Assembly: GCF_004000945.1 (NCBI RefSeq)
Contig: NZ_BIMF01000028.1
Location: 1-46,430, forward strand
Direction of reading: 5' to 3'
Origin: Paenibacillus lautus NBRC 15380
GTDB lineage: Bacteria; Bacillota; Bacilli; Paenibacillales; Paenibacillaceae
Length of the DNA: 46,430 nt
Of the stretch, positions 1-7,852 are shown piece by piece. The notes under the pieces were generated by a model. It did not search any database. It was given only the letters and a program-made list of their open reading frames with translations, and was not told the DNA's origin. A program made the position numbers and the translations under genes. Each line of letters opens with the position of its first letter. Position 1 is the stretch's first letter.

Positions 1-321
1 TTACCTGGCGAAAAAGTGAAGATTGAAAAAGGACAGATCTATATTAACGGGAAATTACTTGATGTTTTTTACGGAAGAGCACATCGACTCGGTGCTGATC
101 TCGATAGTTTGAAAAAAGCTTTAGAGCGTGTTGACTTAGAAGATTACATACGAAAAAACATTGAAAACAATGTGGATTATTTTCAACAACTGAGCATGGA
201 GGAAATCAAGATCCCCGAAGACAGTGCTTATCTTGTAGGCGATGATTGGTTACGCAGCAATGATAGCAAATTGTTCGGCCCATTACCCACAGATAAAATT
301 GAGGGGAAAGTGGTGAGGTGA
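1..321 (+). CDS. lepB: Signal peptidase I, C-terminal part (cut by window edge)
   Basis: The reading frame is open from base 1 and ends at 321; the true start lies upstream of the window. The first residues read LPGEKVKIEKGQIYING, the conserved segment just after the catalytic lysine in S26A signal peptidases. Near the end is GDDWLRSNDSKLFGPLP, which matches the family's GDN-x-SxDSR-x-FGP box, followed by IEGKV. The enzyme cleaves signal peptides from exported proteins at the membrane. The catalytic Ser and Lys are outside the window, so activity cannot be judged. The insertion between the two boxes resembles a lipoprotein-like S26 subfamily seen in Bacillus and Paenibacillus (recalled, not searched); a broken relative lies at 12266-12602. 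Confidence 0.85.
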   Translation, partial: LPGEKVKIEKGQIYINGKLLDVFYGRAHRLGADLDSLKKALERVDLEDYIRKNIENNVDYFQQLSMEEIKIPEDSAYLVGDDWLRSNDSKLFGPLPTDKIEGKVVR

Positions 322-337
322 TCGGCAGCCCGTAAAG

Positions 338-420
338 CTAACGGGATACGTTAGTTGAACAACACACGAAAAGACAGCTGCCGGCATTACCGGCAGCCTA
401 TTCAGCGAACGGGCAGGTTA
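338..420. repeat. CTAACGGG palindrome / GC hairpin / AACGGGCAGG repeat module
   Basis: Three parts follow in order. A short palindrome, CTAACGGGATACGTTAG, lies at 338-354. A strong hairpin, GCTGCCGG-CATTA-CCGGCAGC, lies at 377-397. A second motif, GCGAACGGGCAGGTTA, lies at 405-420. The same three-part order recurs at 989-1078, so this is a repeated module and not a chance terminator. A further relic, CAGCTAACGAATAAGGGCAG, lies at 434-453. The module separates the signal peptidase from the broken acetyltransferase. Confidence 0.75.
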
Positions 421-527
421 TTAGCATAATGGCATCAGCTAACGAATAAGGGCAGTAATCTTTGACAAGGATTTTGACTATTAACAATTGAACTACTTAT
501 AAAAAATAATAAATGGTGGTGATATAA

Positions 528-967
528 ATGTTTACTGTAAGAAAAGCAAATGAAACGGACCTTTCGGATGTGGCTAACCTGTCTGAAATATAGGTCTCAG
601 AATGTATCACTTACGGTTTGGGGGCTAATACCGAAGAGTTGTTGAGGAACAATATGGGGATTACTTCTGGGTTGCAGAAATCAACTCGGAAATTGTAGGC
701 TATATAACTGGTAGTGTACATATAAGCGACGGGTTAGCTGTAATCGAGCAGGGAGAGCATTATCTAGAGGTAGATGAGGTATATGTTCGCCCTGAGTATC
801 GAAGTGGAAATATAGGCCACGTGATGGTGGATAAGCTTCTTGAAGCCGCAGAAGGTAATGGCATAACTCGGTTTGTTGTATATTCTGCGACTAAGCAGTG
901 GCAAAAAATAATTGGTTTTTACGAGAAGCATTGGTTTAAAATGTGGTTTGTTCAAATGTACCGTTAA
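528..967 (+). pseudogene. GNAT-family N-acetyltransferase, broken
   Basis: ATG at 528 follows GGTGGTGATATAA. The frame encodes MFTVRKANETDLSDVANLSEI and then hits TAG. After a frameshift near 635-645 it continues in another frame with GDYFWVAEINSEIVGYITG, then VDEVYVRPEYRSGNIGHVMV, a typical GNAT acetyl-CoA-binding region (V-x-P-x-R-x2-G-x-G/A pattern). It ends with GFYEKHWFKMWFVQMYR, a usual GNAT C-terminus. One in-frame stop plus one frameshift make it a pseudogene unless there are sequencing errors. It is a single-gene unit bracketed by the repeat modules at 338-420 and 989-1078. Confidence 0.75.
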
Positions 968-988
968 GAGCATTACTTTACCTAAGGA

Positions 989-1078
989 TTAAACTAACGG
1001 GAAACGTTAGTTTAATAGAAGACAAAAGAAGGCAGCCGTTTACGAGATCGGCTGCCTTTGTCCAACTAATGGGCAGGA
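989..1078. repeat. Second copy of the CTAACGGG three-part repeat module
   Basis: The palindrome TTAAACTAACGGGAAACG followed by TTAGTTTAA spans 989-1014. A hairpin, AGGCAGCCG...CGGCTGCC, spans 1030-1057 and is followed by a short T-run. CCAACTAATGGGCAGGA lies at 1062-1078. Order and spacing match the copy at 338-420, although the hairpin loop differs in length and sequence while the stem stays paired. The hairpin may also end transcription of the acetyltransferase remnant. Confidence 0.75.
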
Positions 1079-1239
1079 TGGTGGGATACAACGGCGAATA
1101 CATACGTGATTTCAGTAAGGAGGTTCACTATGTCATGAGTACGGAACGGAAAAGAGGATCAAGTCAGGAAAACAGCAGAGAAGGGGCATAGCGTTGGCGT
1201 GTGCTCCTATTTGTCGTACATCCTTTTATAGAAACCAAC
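1079..1239. other. Short gap; AAGGAGG with an 18-codon ORF
   Basis: An AAGGAGG motif at about 1118-1124 precedes ATG codons at 1130 and 1135. The second opens an 18-residue frame (MSTERKRGSSQENSREGA) that stops at 1191. This may be the decapitated start of a lost gene. Nothing else is recognisable. Confidence 0.25.
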
Positions 1240-1502
1240 TCAACTGCCGATCATTTCTCCGTGGCCGGCATTGTTCACCAGATGATTGAAAGTGGTGCTA
1301 TCCCAAGTAGACTGCAGGGCCGAACGGACTGTCTCAGCAAAGGCCGCAAAGCTGAAGTATCCCCAACATCGAGTTGTAGAGCGACTGCTTTACGCCCCAG
1401 AGCTTCGATCTCAGCAACGACAGACTTTGCTTCTTCTGCTTGGCTACGATAGGTCAGGATGACATCGCCGCCATGTTTGCTCGACGTATCTAAATTCTCC
1501 AT
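1240..1502 (-). pseudogene. SDR-family oxidoreductase fragment, frameshifted
   Basis: From the start at 1502 the translation reads GGDVILTYRSQAEEAKSVV and EIEALGRKAVALQLDVGDTS, the second and third beta-alpha units of a classical SDR Rossmann fold. The expected TGANRGIG cofactor motif before GGDV is missing and replaced by an unrelated short leader. After GDTS the frame shifts by one base and continues FAAFAETVRSALQ...FNHLVNNAGHGEMIGS, carrying the NNAG motif, before a stop at 1240. The catalytic YxxxK part is lost. It is the most distal and most decayed gene of the minus-strand SDR row. Confidence 0.7.
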
Positions 1503-1544
1503 TTCGATAACCTCGATTTTGTTTTGGAAAATAATGTTTTTTAC

Positions 1545-1900
1545 TTAGGCCGAGACGCCCTTATCGTGGGCGATGTTGATCAGTCTCCGCACGAAGCTCA
1601 TGTAGCCCTCGCCGTGCACGGACGGTGCGAGACTGACGACCGATGATCGCACTCTAGCCAGCGCCAGCCAACGCCGCGACCTCCGATGCCGCCCCGTTCA
1701 CGTAATTGGTGATCACGAACGGCTGCTCTAGCCCCCGTACGCTGCCCCATCGTCTCGACGCGTGAAGATCGATTGCGAGCGAGCCGGCTAATTCCGAGAA
1801 GCTGCCATTGTCATTGAGCGCCAGGTGACTGACGCCTTCTCAACGGCGGCGCCGCTTTGAAGGCTGTCCAGGTCATCAAGGGCGTTACGAAAACACGCAT
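1545..1900 (-). pseudogene. Extended-SDR (NAD-dependent epimerase/dehydratase-like) oxidoreductase, decayed
   Basis: ATG at 1900 is preceded on the minus strand by AAGGTAAGG. It opens with MRVFVT, the usual start of an atypical SDR, then jumps to LDDLDSLQSGAA, implying an internal deletion of the Rossmann motif. Scattered over other frames are NDNGSFSELAGSLAIDLHA, RPFV-like and NYVNGAASEVAALA segments. The last frame reads RVRSSVVSLAPSVHGEGY and INIAHDKGVSA, resembling the RSSVVRLPPSVHG...INIAREKGVSA region of this family (recalled, not searched). Several frameshifts and one deletion rule out a product. Confidence 0.65.
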
Positions 1901-1964
1901 ATTTTTCCTTACCTTCGTTTATCAGATAAAGAATGTTTAGCCAGTAGAGAGCTTGGACATTATC

Positions 1965-2723
1965 TTAGATCTGAGAGCCACCTCCGTCTACGGGGAGCTC
2001 GGCCCCGGTTGTGTAAGTGGCGTCGAACGCAAGGAATGCGACTGCTTTGGCAACCTCGAGGGGGTCGCCGAATCGCAGCATTGGGATCTGCTGTCTAATC
2101 TGCGCCTTGGTCTGATCTGCAGCTTCCTTCGGCATCGACCTCTCCAAGCTGCCGGTATCGATGGGGCCGGGGCTGACCGCGTTGACGCGAATCTTCCGCG
2201 GCAACAGCTCGCGGGCCAGACTGCGAGTCATAGAGCGTAGCGATGCTTTACTGGCCGCGTACGCACTGATCATCGGGATACCCAATACGTTCGAGATAGA
2301 GGTGGTGAGTACCACGCCGCTTCCTGCGCTTAGCAATGGGGCGAGTTTCTGCACGGCGAAGTACGGACCTTTGGCGTTAATTGTAAGTAACTCGTCGTAC
2401 ACTTCTTCGGTCATCGACTCAAAGGGGACGTAGCGCGAGATGCCGGCGTTAACGAACAGGGCATCGATCGTGCCGAACTCTGCCTTGACCCGGTCGGCCA
2501 ACTCGTCGATATCCGTCAACGACGCGGCGTCGCTCAGCACTGCGACCGCGTTGTTGCCAAGTTTTTCACAAGCCGAGTCGAGCTTAGCCTGGGTACGCCC
2601 GGTGATCAGAACGCGTGCTCCTTCATCCGCTAGCAGCATCGCCGTCGCGAGGCCGAACCCGCTGCTACCTCCCGTGATCACTACTTTCTTGCCTGCGTAT
2701 TTACTTACTGGATTGTTTTCCAT
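1965..2723 (-). CDS. Short-chain dehydrogenase/reductase
   Basis: An intact 252-residue classical SDR. TGGSSGFG (residues 17-24) is the NAD(P)-binding TGxxxGxG motif. NAG is at 92-94, the structural Asn lies in INAKGP near 116, and the catalytic Tyr155 and Lys159 are in YAASK. PG followed by TG after the last core strand and the C-terminal VDGGGSQI are also typical. TGRT after the second strand suggests NADP(H) preference (inference). Start at 2723 is supported by GGGAGGAAGAG upstream. It is the second gene of the minus-strand row, 94 bp after the SDR at 2818-3693, with a CTAACGGG repeat relic in the gap. The substrate cannot be read from sequence. Confidence 0.9.
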   Translation of the reverse strand: MENNPVSKYAGKKVVITGGSSGFGLATAMLLADEGARVLITGRTQAKLDSACEKLGNNAVAVLSDAASLTDIDELADRVKAEFGTIDALFVNAGISRYVPFESMTEEVYDELLTINAKGPYFAVQKLAPLLSAGSGVVLTTSISNVLGIPMISAYAASKASLRSMTRSLARELLPRKIRVNAVSPGPIDTGSLERSMPKEAADQTKAQIRQQIPMLRFGDPLEVAKAVAFLAFDATYTTGAELPVDGGGSQI

Positions 2724-2763
2724 TCTACTCTTCCTCCCTTGGTTTATCCGGTATAGGAGCTCG

Positions 2764-2782
2764 CTAAACTAACGGGCACGAG
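2764..2782. repeat. CTAACGGG repeat relic
   Basis: CTAAACTAACGGGCACGAG lies in the gap between the two SDR genes. It matches the AAACTAACGGGCAGG core of the repeat family; the rest of the module is missing. Confidence 0.55.
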
Positions 2783-2817
2783 CCCGACAAAGCGGGCATC
2801 CATCTGGCATATGGTGC

Positions 2818-3693
2818 TTACGCTCTAGCGTTGGCCTCAATTCTGGCCTCTTGTTTAAATTGCTGGCGATAAATCTCTTCCAGGCGTTTTAGTAGTTGCG
2901 GAGCAGACTCTCTGAAGGGGAGCGATTGAATCTTTCCTTTGATAAGAAATACGCCTGTCTTGCTCCGATGTTCCCCTACGGCGCTGTCAAACAGTAAACC
3001 GGCCCCATGCGTTGGGGGCGAGGAGAAGCGCATAAATGACTTCATCCAGATGGGCAGACCGGATTTTTGGCCTTTACGCACCGTATTGTTGACTCCTGGA
3101 TCAACGCTGCGGATAAGTATTCCCTCATTAGCAAGGGAAGGAGCTATGGCCTCCGTCCATAGCGAAAGCGCCAGCTTGGAAGCAGCGTAAGGTCCAACGA
3201 CTTTGCGGAATTTTTGCGGGCGCTCAAGCAGCTCGAGATTAAACGATTTTCTCATGTTTAACGCGGAAGACGAGGTATTAATGACTGTCTTGAGGCGTCC
3301 CTTCAGCAGCAAGTCCTTGAGCTCCATCAAAATGATGTAAGGTACGACGGTCATCAGCTCATAGTGGGTCTCCCGGCCTTGCCTGGAATAGGTAAGCTCA
3401 GGAAAGCTCTGGCCGGCATTATTGAAGATGACGTCGATATACGGCTCGTTATTATGAAGTTTCTGCAGCGCAAGCCGCAAACTATCATAATCGGTAAGAT
3501 CGGCAACCTTGTAAATCCTTAATTGTTCGGAGCTAATGACTTTTTGCAGTTCCACATCCTCAGTCGGCACCTCAGAGCGGTTTAGAGCAATGACCTGCCA
3601 GCCCTTAGCAAGCAGTTTTCTAGCCAACTCCAGCCCGATTCCTGAGTTTGCTCCCGTAATCATCGCAACGTGTTCACTTTTATTGCTTTGCAT
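2818..3693 (-). CDS. Short-chain dehydrogenase/reductase, first gene of MerR-linked operon
   Basis: 291 residues. TGANSGIG (13-20) binds the dinucleotide, NNAG is at 91-94, and the active-site Tyr169 and Lys173 lie in YAASK with the Ser in NTSSS near 141. The longer C-terminus after the active site resembles retinol-dehydrogenase-like SDRs, which often act on aldehydes or ketones (family knowledge; substrate unknown). An ATG 15 bp upstream is open, but GGGAGG lies 6 bp before the ATG at 3693, so I choose the latter. Its promoter at 3745-3775 carries a MerR-type operator and diverges from the MerR gene, so this gene and the SDRs after it are likely controlled by that regulator. Confidence 0.9.
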   Translation of the reverse strand: MQSNKSEHVAMITGANSGIGLELARKLLAKGWQVIALNRSEVPTEDVELQKVISSEQLRIYKVADLTDYDSLRLALQKLHNNEPYIDVIFNNAGQSFPELTYSRQGRETHYELMTVVPYIILMELKDLLLKGRLKTVINTSSSALNMRKSFNLELLERPQKFRKVVGPYAASKLALSLWTEAIAPSLANEGILIRSVDPGVNNTVRKGQKSGLPIWMKSFMRFSSPPTHGAGLLFDSAVGEHRSKTGVFLIKGKIQSLPFRESAPQLLKRLEEIYRQQFKQEARIEANARA

Positions 3694-3744
3694 GTTATCG
3701 CCTCCCATTGAGTGGGCAGAATGGTGTTCCTGCCGATAGGAAAC

Positions 3745-3775
3745 AGTTTAAATATTGGAGTCGGCTCCAAGTCAA
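3745..3775 (-). promoter_or_regulatory. MerR-type promoter for the SDR operon
   Basis: On the minus strand, TTGACT (3770-3775) and TAAACT (3745-3750) are separated by 19 bp. The spacer holds the inverted repeat TTGGAG-CCG-ACTCCAA. A 17-bp spacer is the norm; 19 bp with a dyad in the spacer is the signature of MerR-activated promoters. Confidence 0.75.
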
Positions 3776-3813
3776 GAGGACCAATTCAAATTTATTAGAA
3801 CCCCTCAAGTTGC

Positions 3814-3844
3814 TTGACCTGGAGTTGACTCCAGGTTATATAAT
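3814..3844 (+). promoter_or_regulatory. MerR-type promoter for the regulator gene
   Basis: TTGACC (3814-3819) and TATAAT (3839-3844) are 19 bp apart. The spacer carries CCTGGAGTTGACTCCAGG. The half-sites match those of the divergent promoter at 3745-3775 (GGAG...CTCC), so one MerR protein probably controls both directions, including its own gene. Confidence 0.75.
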
Positions 3845-3910
3845 GGCGTTAAACACGATGTTCTGAACAATAGGGGCTCCGGCCCAACAATACGAAGGGG
3901 GAATATCGTT

Positions 3911-4393
3911 ATGAGTATGGGTTTGGATCAAGACGCAGCATTCAGTATCAAGCAAACTGCCGAGCAAACCGGCATTTCCGAGGATACCATCCGATATTAT
4001 GAAAAAATTTCATTGCTGCCGCGGATGGAAAGGAAAGTGAATGGTCACCGGATCTACCGGGAGAAGGATATCGAGACCCTCAAGCTTATAGGTTTCCTGA
4101 AGAAGACGGGGATGCCGCTGGAGAAAATGAAACCTTTTTTACAGGTGTCTGCCGACTGGGGATCCGCCGATTATCCCGAGTTGGTTGACTTCATGAGGCG
4201 GCACCGCGAACATATCGTGCAACAGATTCATTTGTTGCAGCAGGTCGTGGATTTTATCGATCTGAAGCTGGAACAGGGGACAAATTGTCAGAACTATCCG
4301 GTCGAAGACCGAACGGGTGCCTCTGAACAGGCAGGGAAGCAATTGAAGGCCAAAAGAGTATCTCCTTTAGAACTGGGTTATTTTCCACAGTGA
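3911..4393 (+). CDS. MerR-family transcriptional regulator
   Basis: 160 residues. The N-terminal winged helix reads FSIKQTAEQTGISEDTIRYYEK (about 12-33), with the family motif TIRYYE, followed by NGHRIYREKDIETL and GFLKKTGMPLEKMKPFL. A dimerisation helix follows (about 85-118). The single C-terminal cysteine (GTNCQ) does not look like a metal-binding site; the overall type is closer to AdhR/NmlR-like aldehyde or electrophile sensors than to metal sensors (inference). GGGG precedes the start by about 10 bp. It is divergent from the SDR operon and both promoters carry matching operators, so it most likely activates the reductases in response to a reactive carbonyl or similar signal. Confidence 0.9.
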   Translation: MSMGLDQDAAFSIKQTAEQTGISEDTIRYYEKISLLPRMERKVNGHRIYREKDIETLKLIGFLKKTGMPLEKMKPFLQVSADWGSADYPELVDFMRRHREHIVQQIHLLQQVVDFIDLKLEQGTNCQNYPVEDRTGASEQAGKQLKAKRVSPLELGYFPQ

Positions 4394-4619
4394 ACTTCGT
4401 TATTGAACAATTCCCTCACTTTTGCCATATTTAAGCGAAATAGATATCGGGTGACAAGGATATATATCTTTCCGGATCGTGATACGATAAGAAAAGACTT
4501 TCCCGCGTATCGAGGGCAGAAATTTGTTCGATATCGTCCACGCTCAACTAAAGGGTAGCATTAGGTTCAAGTAATCGATGAGACGAAGAAGGGGAAACCG
4601 AAATGAAGACGAACAAGTG
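4394..4619. other. Intergenic, no recognisable gene
   Basis: No gene is evident in this 226-bp stretch after the MerR regulator. Sequence near 4440-4500 is AT-rich with ATCGGGTGACAAGG and GATATCG strings but no convincing promoter or hairpin. Confidence 0.3.
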
Positions 4620-4730
4620 ATGGACCACCTATACTGGGCGGACGGACGTATCTTGGATGCGCTCGAGGAGAGTGAGACGAAGAACAAGGACCTTCTGGGG
4701 CTGGTTCGGCACATACAATTCCTGAGTTAG
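4620..4730 (+). pseudogene. DinB-like protein fragment
   Basis: An ATG at 4620 opens a 36-residue frame, MDHLYWADGRILDALEES followed by KNKDLLGLVRHIQFL, then a stop. The WADGRILDALE and LVRHI pattern resembles the first helices of DinB/YfiT-type four-helix bundle proteins (H-x-x-W-A-x-x-R/L). The rest of the gene is missing. Without a database search this stays tentative. Confidence 0.4.
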
Positions 4731-4769
4731 GAACTTTATTGCTTCAAACAGCGGAGCGGCAGACTAGGG

Positions 4770-4937
4770 CATGAGTCAAATCTAGACTGTCGCTTCTTCA
4801 AAGGATATAAGAAGATTGCAACGCAACTGAACGAGATGGGAAAACAGACAAAAAATCAAACCCAGTTTAGTACCAACACAGTAAAAACAATTCTCGAAAA
4901 TGAGATTTATATTGACTGTTCCGATGCTTTCAAATAA
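4770..4937 (+). pseudogene. Large serine recombinase fragment
   Basis: The frame reads GYKKIATQLNEMGKQTK and FSTNTVKTILENEIYI, which matches the Recombinase domain (Pfam PF07508) of large serine recombinases: G-Y-x-x-I-A-x-x-L-N...T-x-x-V-x-x-I-L-x-N-x-x-Y-I-G. The catalytic N-terminal domain and the C-terminal coiled region are missing, and a TAA ends it at 4937. It is the scar of an integrated element. The unrecognised ORF that follows lies in the same frame. Confidence 0.65.
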
Positions 4938-4949
4938 GTAGAAGAGGGA

Positions 4950-5648
4950 TTGCTCAAAAGTATATTGCTTGATCATATACATTGTATTTCTCAGCTGAAG
5001 GAGCTCAAAAAAGCGGATAAGTTTGCTGAATTCCCCATCATATGTCCCTATGCATATGCTTATGTTTTCTGGAGAAAGTCTCTCCTAAAGGAAGAATATT
5101 TCTACAGTGATAATCTGTGCAGAACGATGGAGCATAACTCTTTTTATAGATCACCATTAATTATAAGGGATCTTTTGGAGTACTTTGCAGACCAAATTGT
5201 CAGACATCAAATAAGTGTATCGGGAGGTATCCATCCTAAGAGTTTATTCTGGGTACTTGAAAAAATAGTGACTAAGTTTAGTAACAATTTCTTTAAGGCG
5301 TGGTTGAGTATAGCAGGGAAGAAAAGTCAAGAAACTAGTGTTCCTCGCTGGAACGATATCGAAAAAATGAAGGATTTGTGTTTTCCTAACATAGCTTTTA
5401 AATACACCCAGAAGGAAAATGGCTCCTTAATTTCCGTTGAATTTTACCATTTAGCTTCAGAACAATCAGAACAATCAGTTATCCAATACAATTGTCCGTA
5501 TCAAGATGAACTAAGCAAAGAAGCAATCCAATCTATGTTATCATTTACACCTCAGAAAATTGCAATGTTAGTCATGAGCAAACCAGATGATGAGAATATA
5601 CAACTCCAAAAATCGGTTGATCTATATGTTAAAAAATTGTATTTTTAA
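4950..5648 (+). CDS. Unrecognised 232-residue protein
   Basis: I do not recognise this protein. It is AT-rich, soluble-looking and without a signal peptide or membrane segment. Visible features are an aromatic N-terminal part (YAYAYVFWRKS), a middle with FWVLEKIVTKFSNNFFKAWLS, and a charged C-terminus. The listed start is TTG with GAGGG directly against it, which is poor spacing, and the frame is open back to the recombinase fragment's stop at 4937; the N-terminus is therefore uncertain and the gene may be decapitated. A good terminator follows at 5647-5688, which supports real transcription. Its position behind a serine recombinase scar suggests it arrived as cargo. Confidence 0.55.
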   Translation: MLKSILLDHIHCISQLKELKKADKFAEFPIICPYAYAYVFWRKSLLKEEYFYSDNLCRTMEHNSFYRSPLIIRDLLEYFADQIVRHQISVSGGIHPKSLFWVLEKIVTKFSNNFFKAWLSIAGKKSQETSVPRWNDIEKMKDLCFPNIAFKYTQKENGSLISVEFYHLASEQSEQSVIQYNCPYQDELSKEAIQSMLSFTPQKIAMLVMSKPDDENIQLQKSVDLYVKKLYF

Positions 5649-5688
5649 AACCCGTTGATGTTTAATTCCAACGGGTTTTTATTTTTTA
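5647..5688 (+). terminator. Rho-independent terminator
   Basis: An 11-bp stem, AAAACCCGTTG / CAACGGGTTTT (5647-5657 with 5669-5679), runs into TTTTATTTTTT. It directly overlaps the stop region of the 232-residue ORF. Confidence 0.85.
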
Positions 5689-5740
5689 TTAAAACAATGA
5701 TGGAAGAAATCTATGAGGGAAAAGGGCAAGTTACGGCAAA

Positions 5741-5820
5741 GGGTACAAGTTCTTGTCCCTTTAACGAACATGTTCTTGTCCTCCGACAATGACACAAACA
5801 ATCCTCCATTGTCGGAGGAC
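5741..5820. repeat. Degenerate GTACAAGTTCTTGTCC repeat with 14-bp hairpin
   Basis: GGTACAAGTTCTTGTCC (5742-5758) matches the arm of the composite repeat at 11885, 26548 and 28662, and ATGTTCTTGTCC follows at 5769-5780. A perfect 14-bp inverted repeat, GTCCTCCGACAATG / CATTGTCGGAGGAC (5778-5791 and 5807-5820), comes next. The reading frame at 5713-5955 that runs through it is not convincing as a gene. The rest of 5689-6163 shows nothing else I can name. Confidence 0.6.
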
Positions 5821-6163
5821 ATATCTGTTCATCCGGGTTTATCCTTGAAGCTGCCGCGTACGTTTGGGGTGCATTCCAGAAATCCAGTTTATGGGCACTT
5901 TGGCTCTCAAATCTTTAATGTTGCACAAACACTTTTGTCTGCTCAAGATAAGTAATTAATATTTGAAGTGAGGCTAGGTGATTGGAAGACCGTCAAGTTG
6001 TGTTTGTACTAGTCTTATAAGACGTTGATTGATTTTTTTGTTTATAGCAAGCGATAGTCACCGTATACTTATTATCAAAAACGGATCTGAGGGCATTATT
6101 AAGTCTGAGCTGAATATTGGAAGAATCGCATTTCATATTACATCATAAACGGGGGAACGTGGA

Positions 6164-6706
6164 ATGAAGATTTTGATAGTCGATGATGAACCAAGACATT
6201 GCAGGGGTATGGCCGGTATGATTCGATCAACTCGTTCCCATGCGCAGGTAATTATCGCGAAGGACGGCTTAAAAGGACTTGAAGTAGCTCAGATCAATCG
6301 ACCAGATGTCAGAATAACCGATATTCGTATGCCGAATATGGACGGGCTTACGCTACTCTCCCATCTTTCAAAGGGTGATTATAAACCAAAAGTAGTTATG
6401 CTAAGTGCTTATAATTTGTTTTATTACGCACAGCAAGTGATCCGTCACGGAGCTTTTGATTATTTACTGAAGCCAGTCGATATCGATAAGTTGGAAGAGG
6501 TTCTGGCGAATTGAGATAGAACTTTCCAAGGAAGCTGCGGATCGAATTGAGGCCAGATATATTCAGGAGAGGCTCTCGATGACGGTCACTTCGCACCGTA
6601 AACAATTGGTGTTGGATTGGCTATTTGGCACCTTGTCCACAGACGGTCGGAGAGAACTAGAAGTGACCGGCGTATGTCATAGCGATCTGAGCAGTGTCTA
6701 CACCTG
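6164..6706 (+). pseudogene. YesN-like response regulator, truncated and frameshifted
   Basis: GGGGGAACGTGGA precedes ATG 6164. The first 116 residues are a full receiver domain: acidic pair D7/D8, phosphorylation Asp53 in TDIRMPNMDG, and Lys103 in LLKPVDI, as in YesN-type regulators of sugar operons. A stop at 6514 ends this frame. One base shift restores IEIELSKEAADRIEARYIQ and HRKQLVLDWLFG, the start of the usual middle region, until a stop at 6706. The C-terminal AraC helix-turn-helix pair is missing, as is the usual YesM kinase neighbour. It is very probably non-functional. Confidence 0.75.
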
Positions 6707-6840
6707 AAAATATAACAACTGCAGTAAAGGGCCTACGTATATCACAGCTGTTGATCTTAGGGAGTTACGGAGATATGGTTGTAACGTATAATGATAACCA
6801 GCAATGTAGATAAAACTCGTAATAGGGGGAAAAGCGCAAA

Positions 6841-7758
6841 ATGTTGGAGTTGTCAATCGATGAAGCGGAACGACTGAGAAAAGTGGCACATGCATTAGCT
6901 TCGGAAGTCCGGATAAACATTCTAAAGCTTTTGAATCATAGACAGGAAAATATTGTCGATATTGCTGAAAAATTAGATCTGCCTGTATCAACGGTCGCCT
7001 TCAATGTTCGGATTATGGAAAATGCGGGCATTATCGCGACAGAGGTACTGCCCGCATCCAGAGGCACAATGAAGGTTTGCACACGAACGTTTGATGATAT
7101 ACGTATGAGTTTGAAATTAACCAACGGAATCTACAGTCCGACCAATCTGCACCAGATTGAGATGCCCGTTGGCTGTTATACGGATTGCGAAATCCATTCG
7201 ACATGCGGCTTGATCACCGAATCCGGAATGGTTCAACCGCCGGACGAGCCGGCCTACTTTTTTCATCCAAGCCGAATTTCTGCACAACTGATCTGGTTTT
7301 CCCGCGGATATGTAGAATATAAATTTCCTCTGTTTTCAGAGAGAGACGTAGACATTAAATCCATTCAGTTTTCGATGGAGTTATGTTCAGAAACATTTCT
7401 TTACGATCATAACTGGCCGTCTGATATTACGATTTGGATCAATGATGTCGAAATCGGAACATGGACTTCTCCTGGTGACTTTGGGGACCGCAGGGGAAAG
7501 CTGAACCCGCCATGGCTACCCGATAGTCATACGCAATACGGGCTGCTGAAAACCTGGAAAGTTGATAACTCAGGGAGCTTCCTCGACGACGTTGCTGTTT
7601 CTGAGGTGAAGCTAGATGATCTTAGTCTGCTCGAGAATAAGTTGATTAGTTTACGAATCGGGATCAAGCCGGATGCAGAGCATATTGGAGGCATCAATAT
7701 TTTCGGCAAGCAGTTTGGTGATTATGATCAAGATATCATAATGAGAATCATCTATTGA
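6841..7758 (+). CDS. ArsR-like winged-helix regulator with C-terminal ligand-type domain
   Basis: 305 residues. Residues 8-75 form an ArsR-type winged helix: LRKVAHALASEVRINILKLL, then VDIAEKLDLPVSTVAFNVRIMENAGII. The remaining 220 residues are an unassigned beta-rich domain with GCYTDCEIHSTCGLI (Cys112, Cys116, Cys122) and AQLIWFSRGYVEYKFP. I recall similar architecture in Paenibacillus regulators near sugar transporters, where the C-terminal part could bind a carbohydrate; this is inference. GGGGGAAAAGCGCAAA precedes the start. A terminator follows (7853-7886) and then the importer at 8130-11312, so it probably controls that operon in trans. Confidence 0.75.
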   Translation: MLELSIDEAERLRKVAHALASEVRINILKLLNHRQENIVDIAEKLDLPVSTVAFNVRIMENAGIIATEVLPASRGTMKVCTRTFDDIRMSLKLTNGIYSPTNLHQIEMPVGCYTDCEIHSTCGLITESGMVQPPDEPAYFFHPSRISAQLIWFSRGYVEYKFPLFSERDVDIKSIQFSMELCSETFLYDHNWPSDITIWINDVEIGTWTSPGDFGDRRGKLNPPWLPDSHTQYGLLKTWKVDNSGSFLDDVAVSEVKLDDLSLLENKLISLRIGIKPDAEHIGGINIFGKQFGDYDQDIIMRIIY

Positions 7759-7852
7759 ATCATAGCATCCCAAGGATTGTATAACCGACATGTATAGTCC
7801 GATTTGAAAATGCTGTTGATGTTTGTAAAACCAGTCGAAACGGGTCGGATCA

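Noticed and set aside
5713..5955. 80-residue open frame
   Set aside because: It runs through a degenerate repeat and a perfect 14-bp hairpin, has no ribosome binding site and no protein-like pattern.
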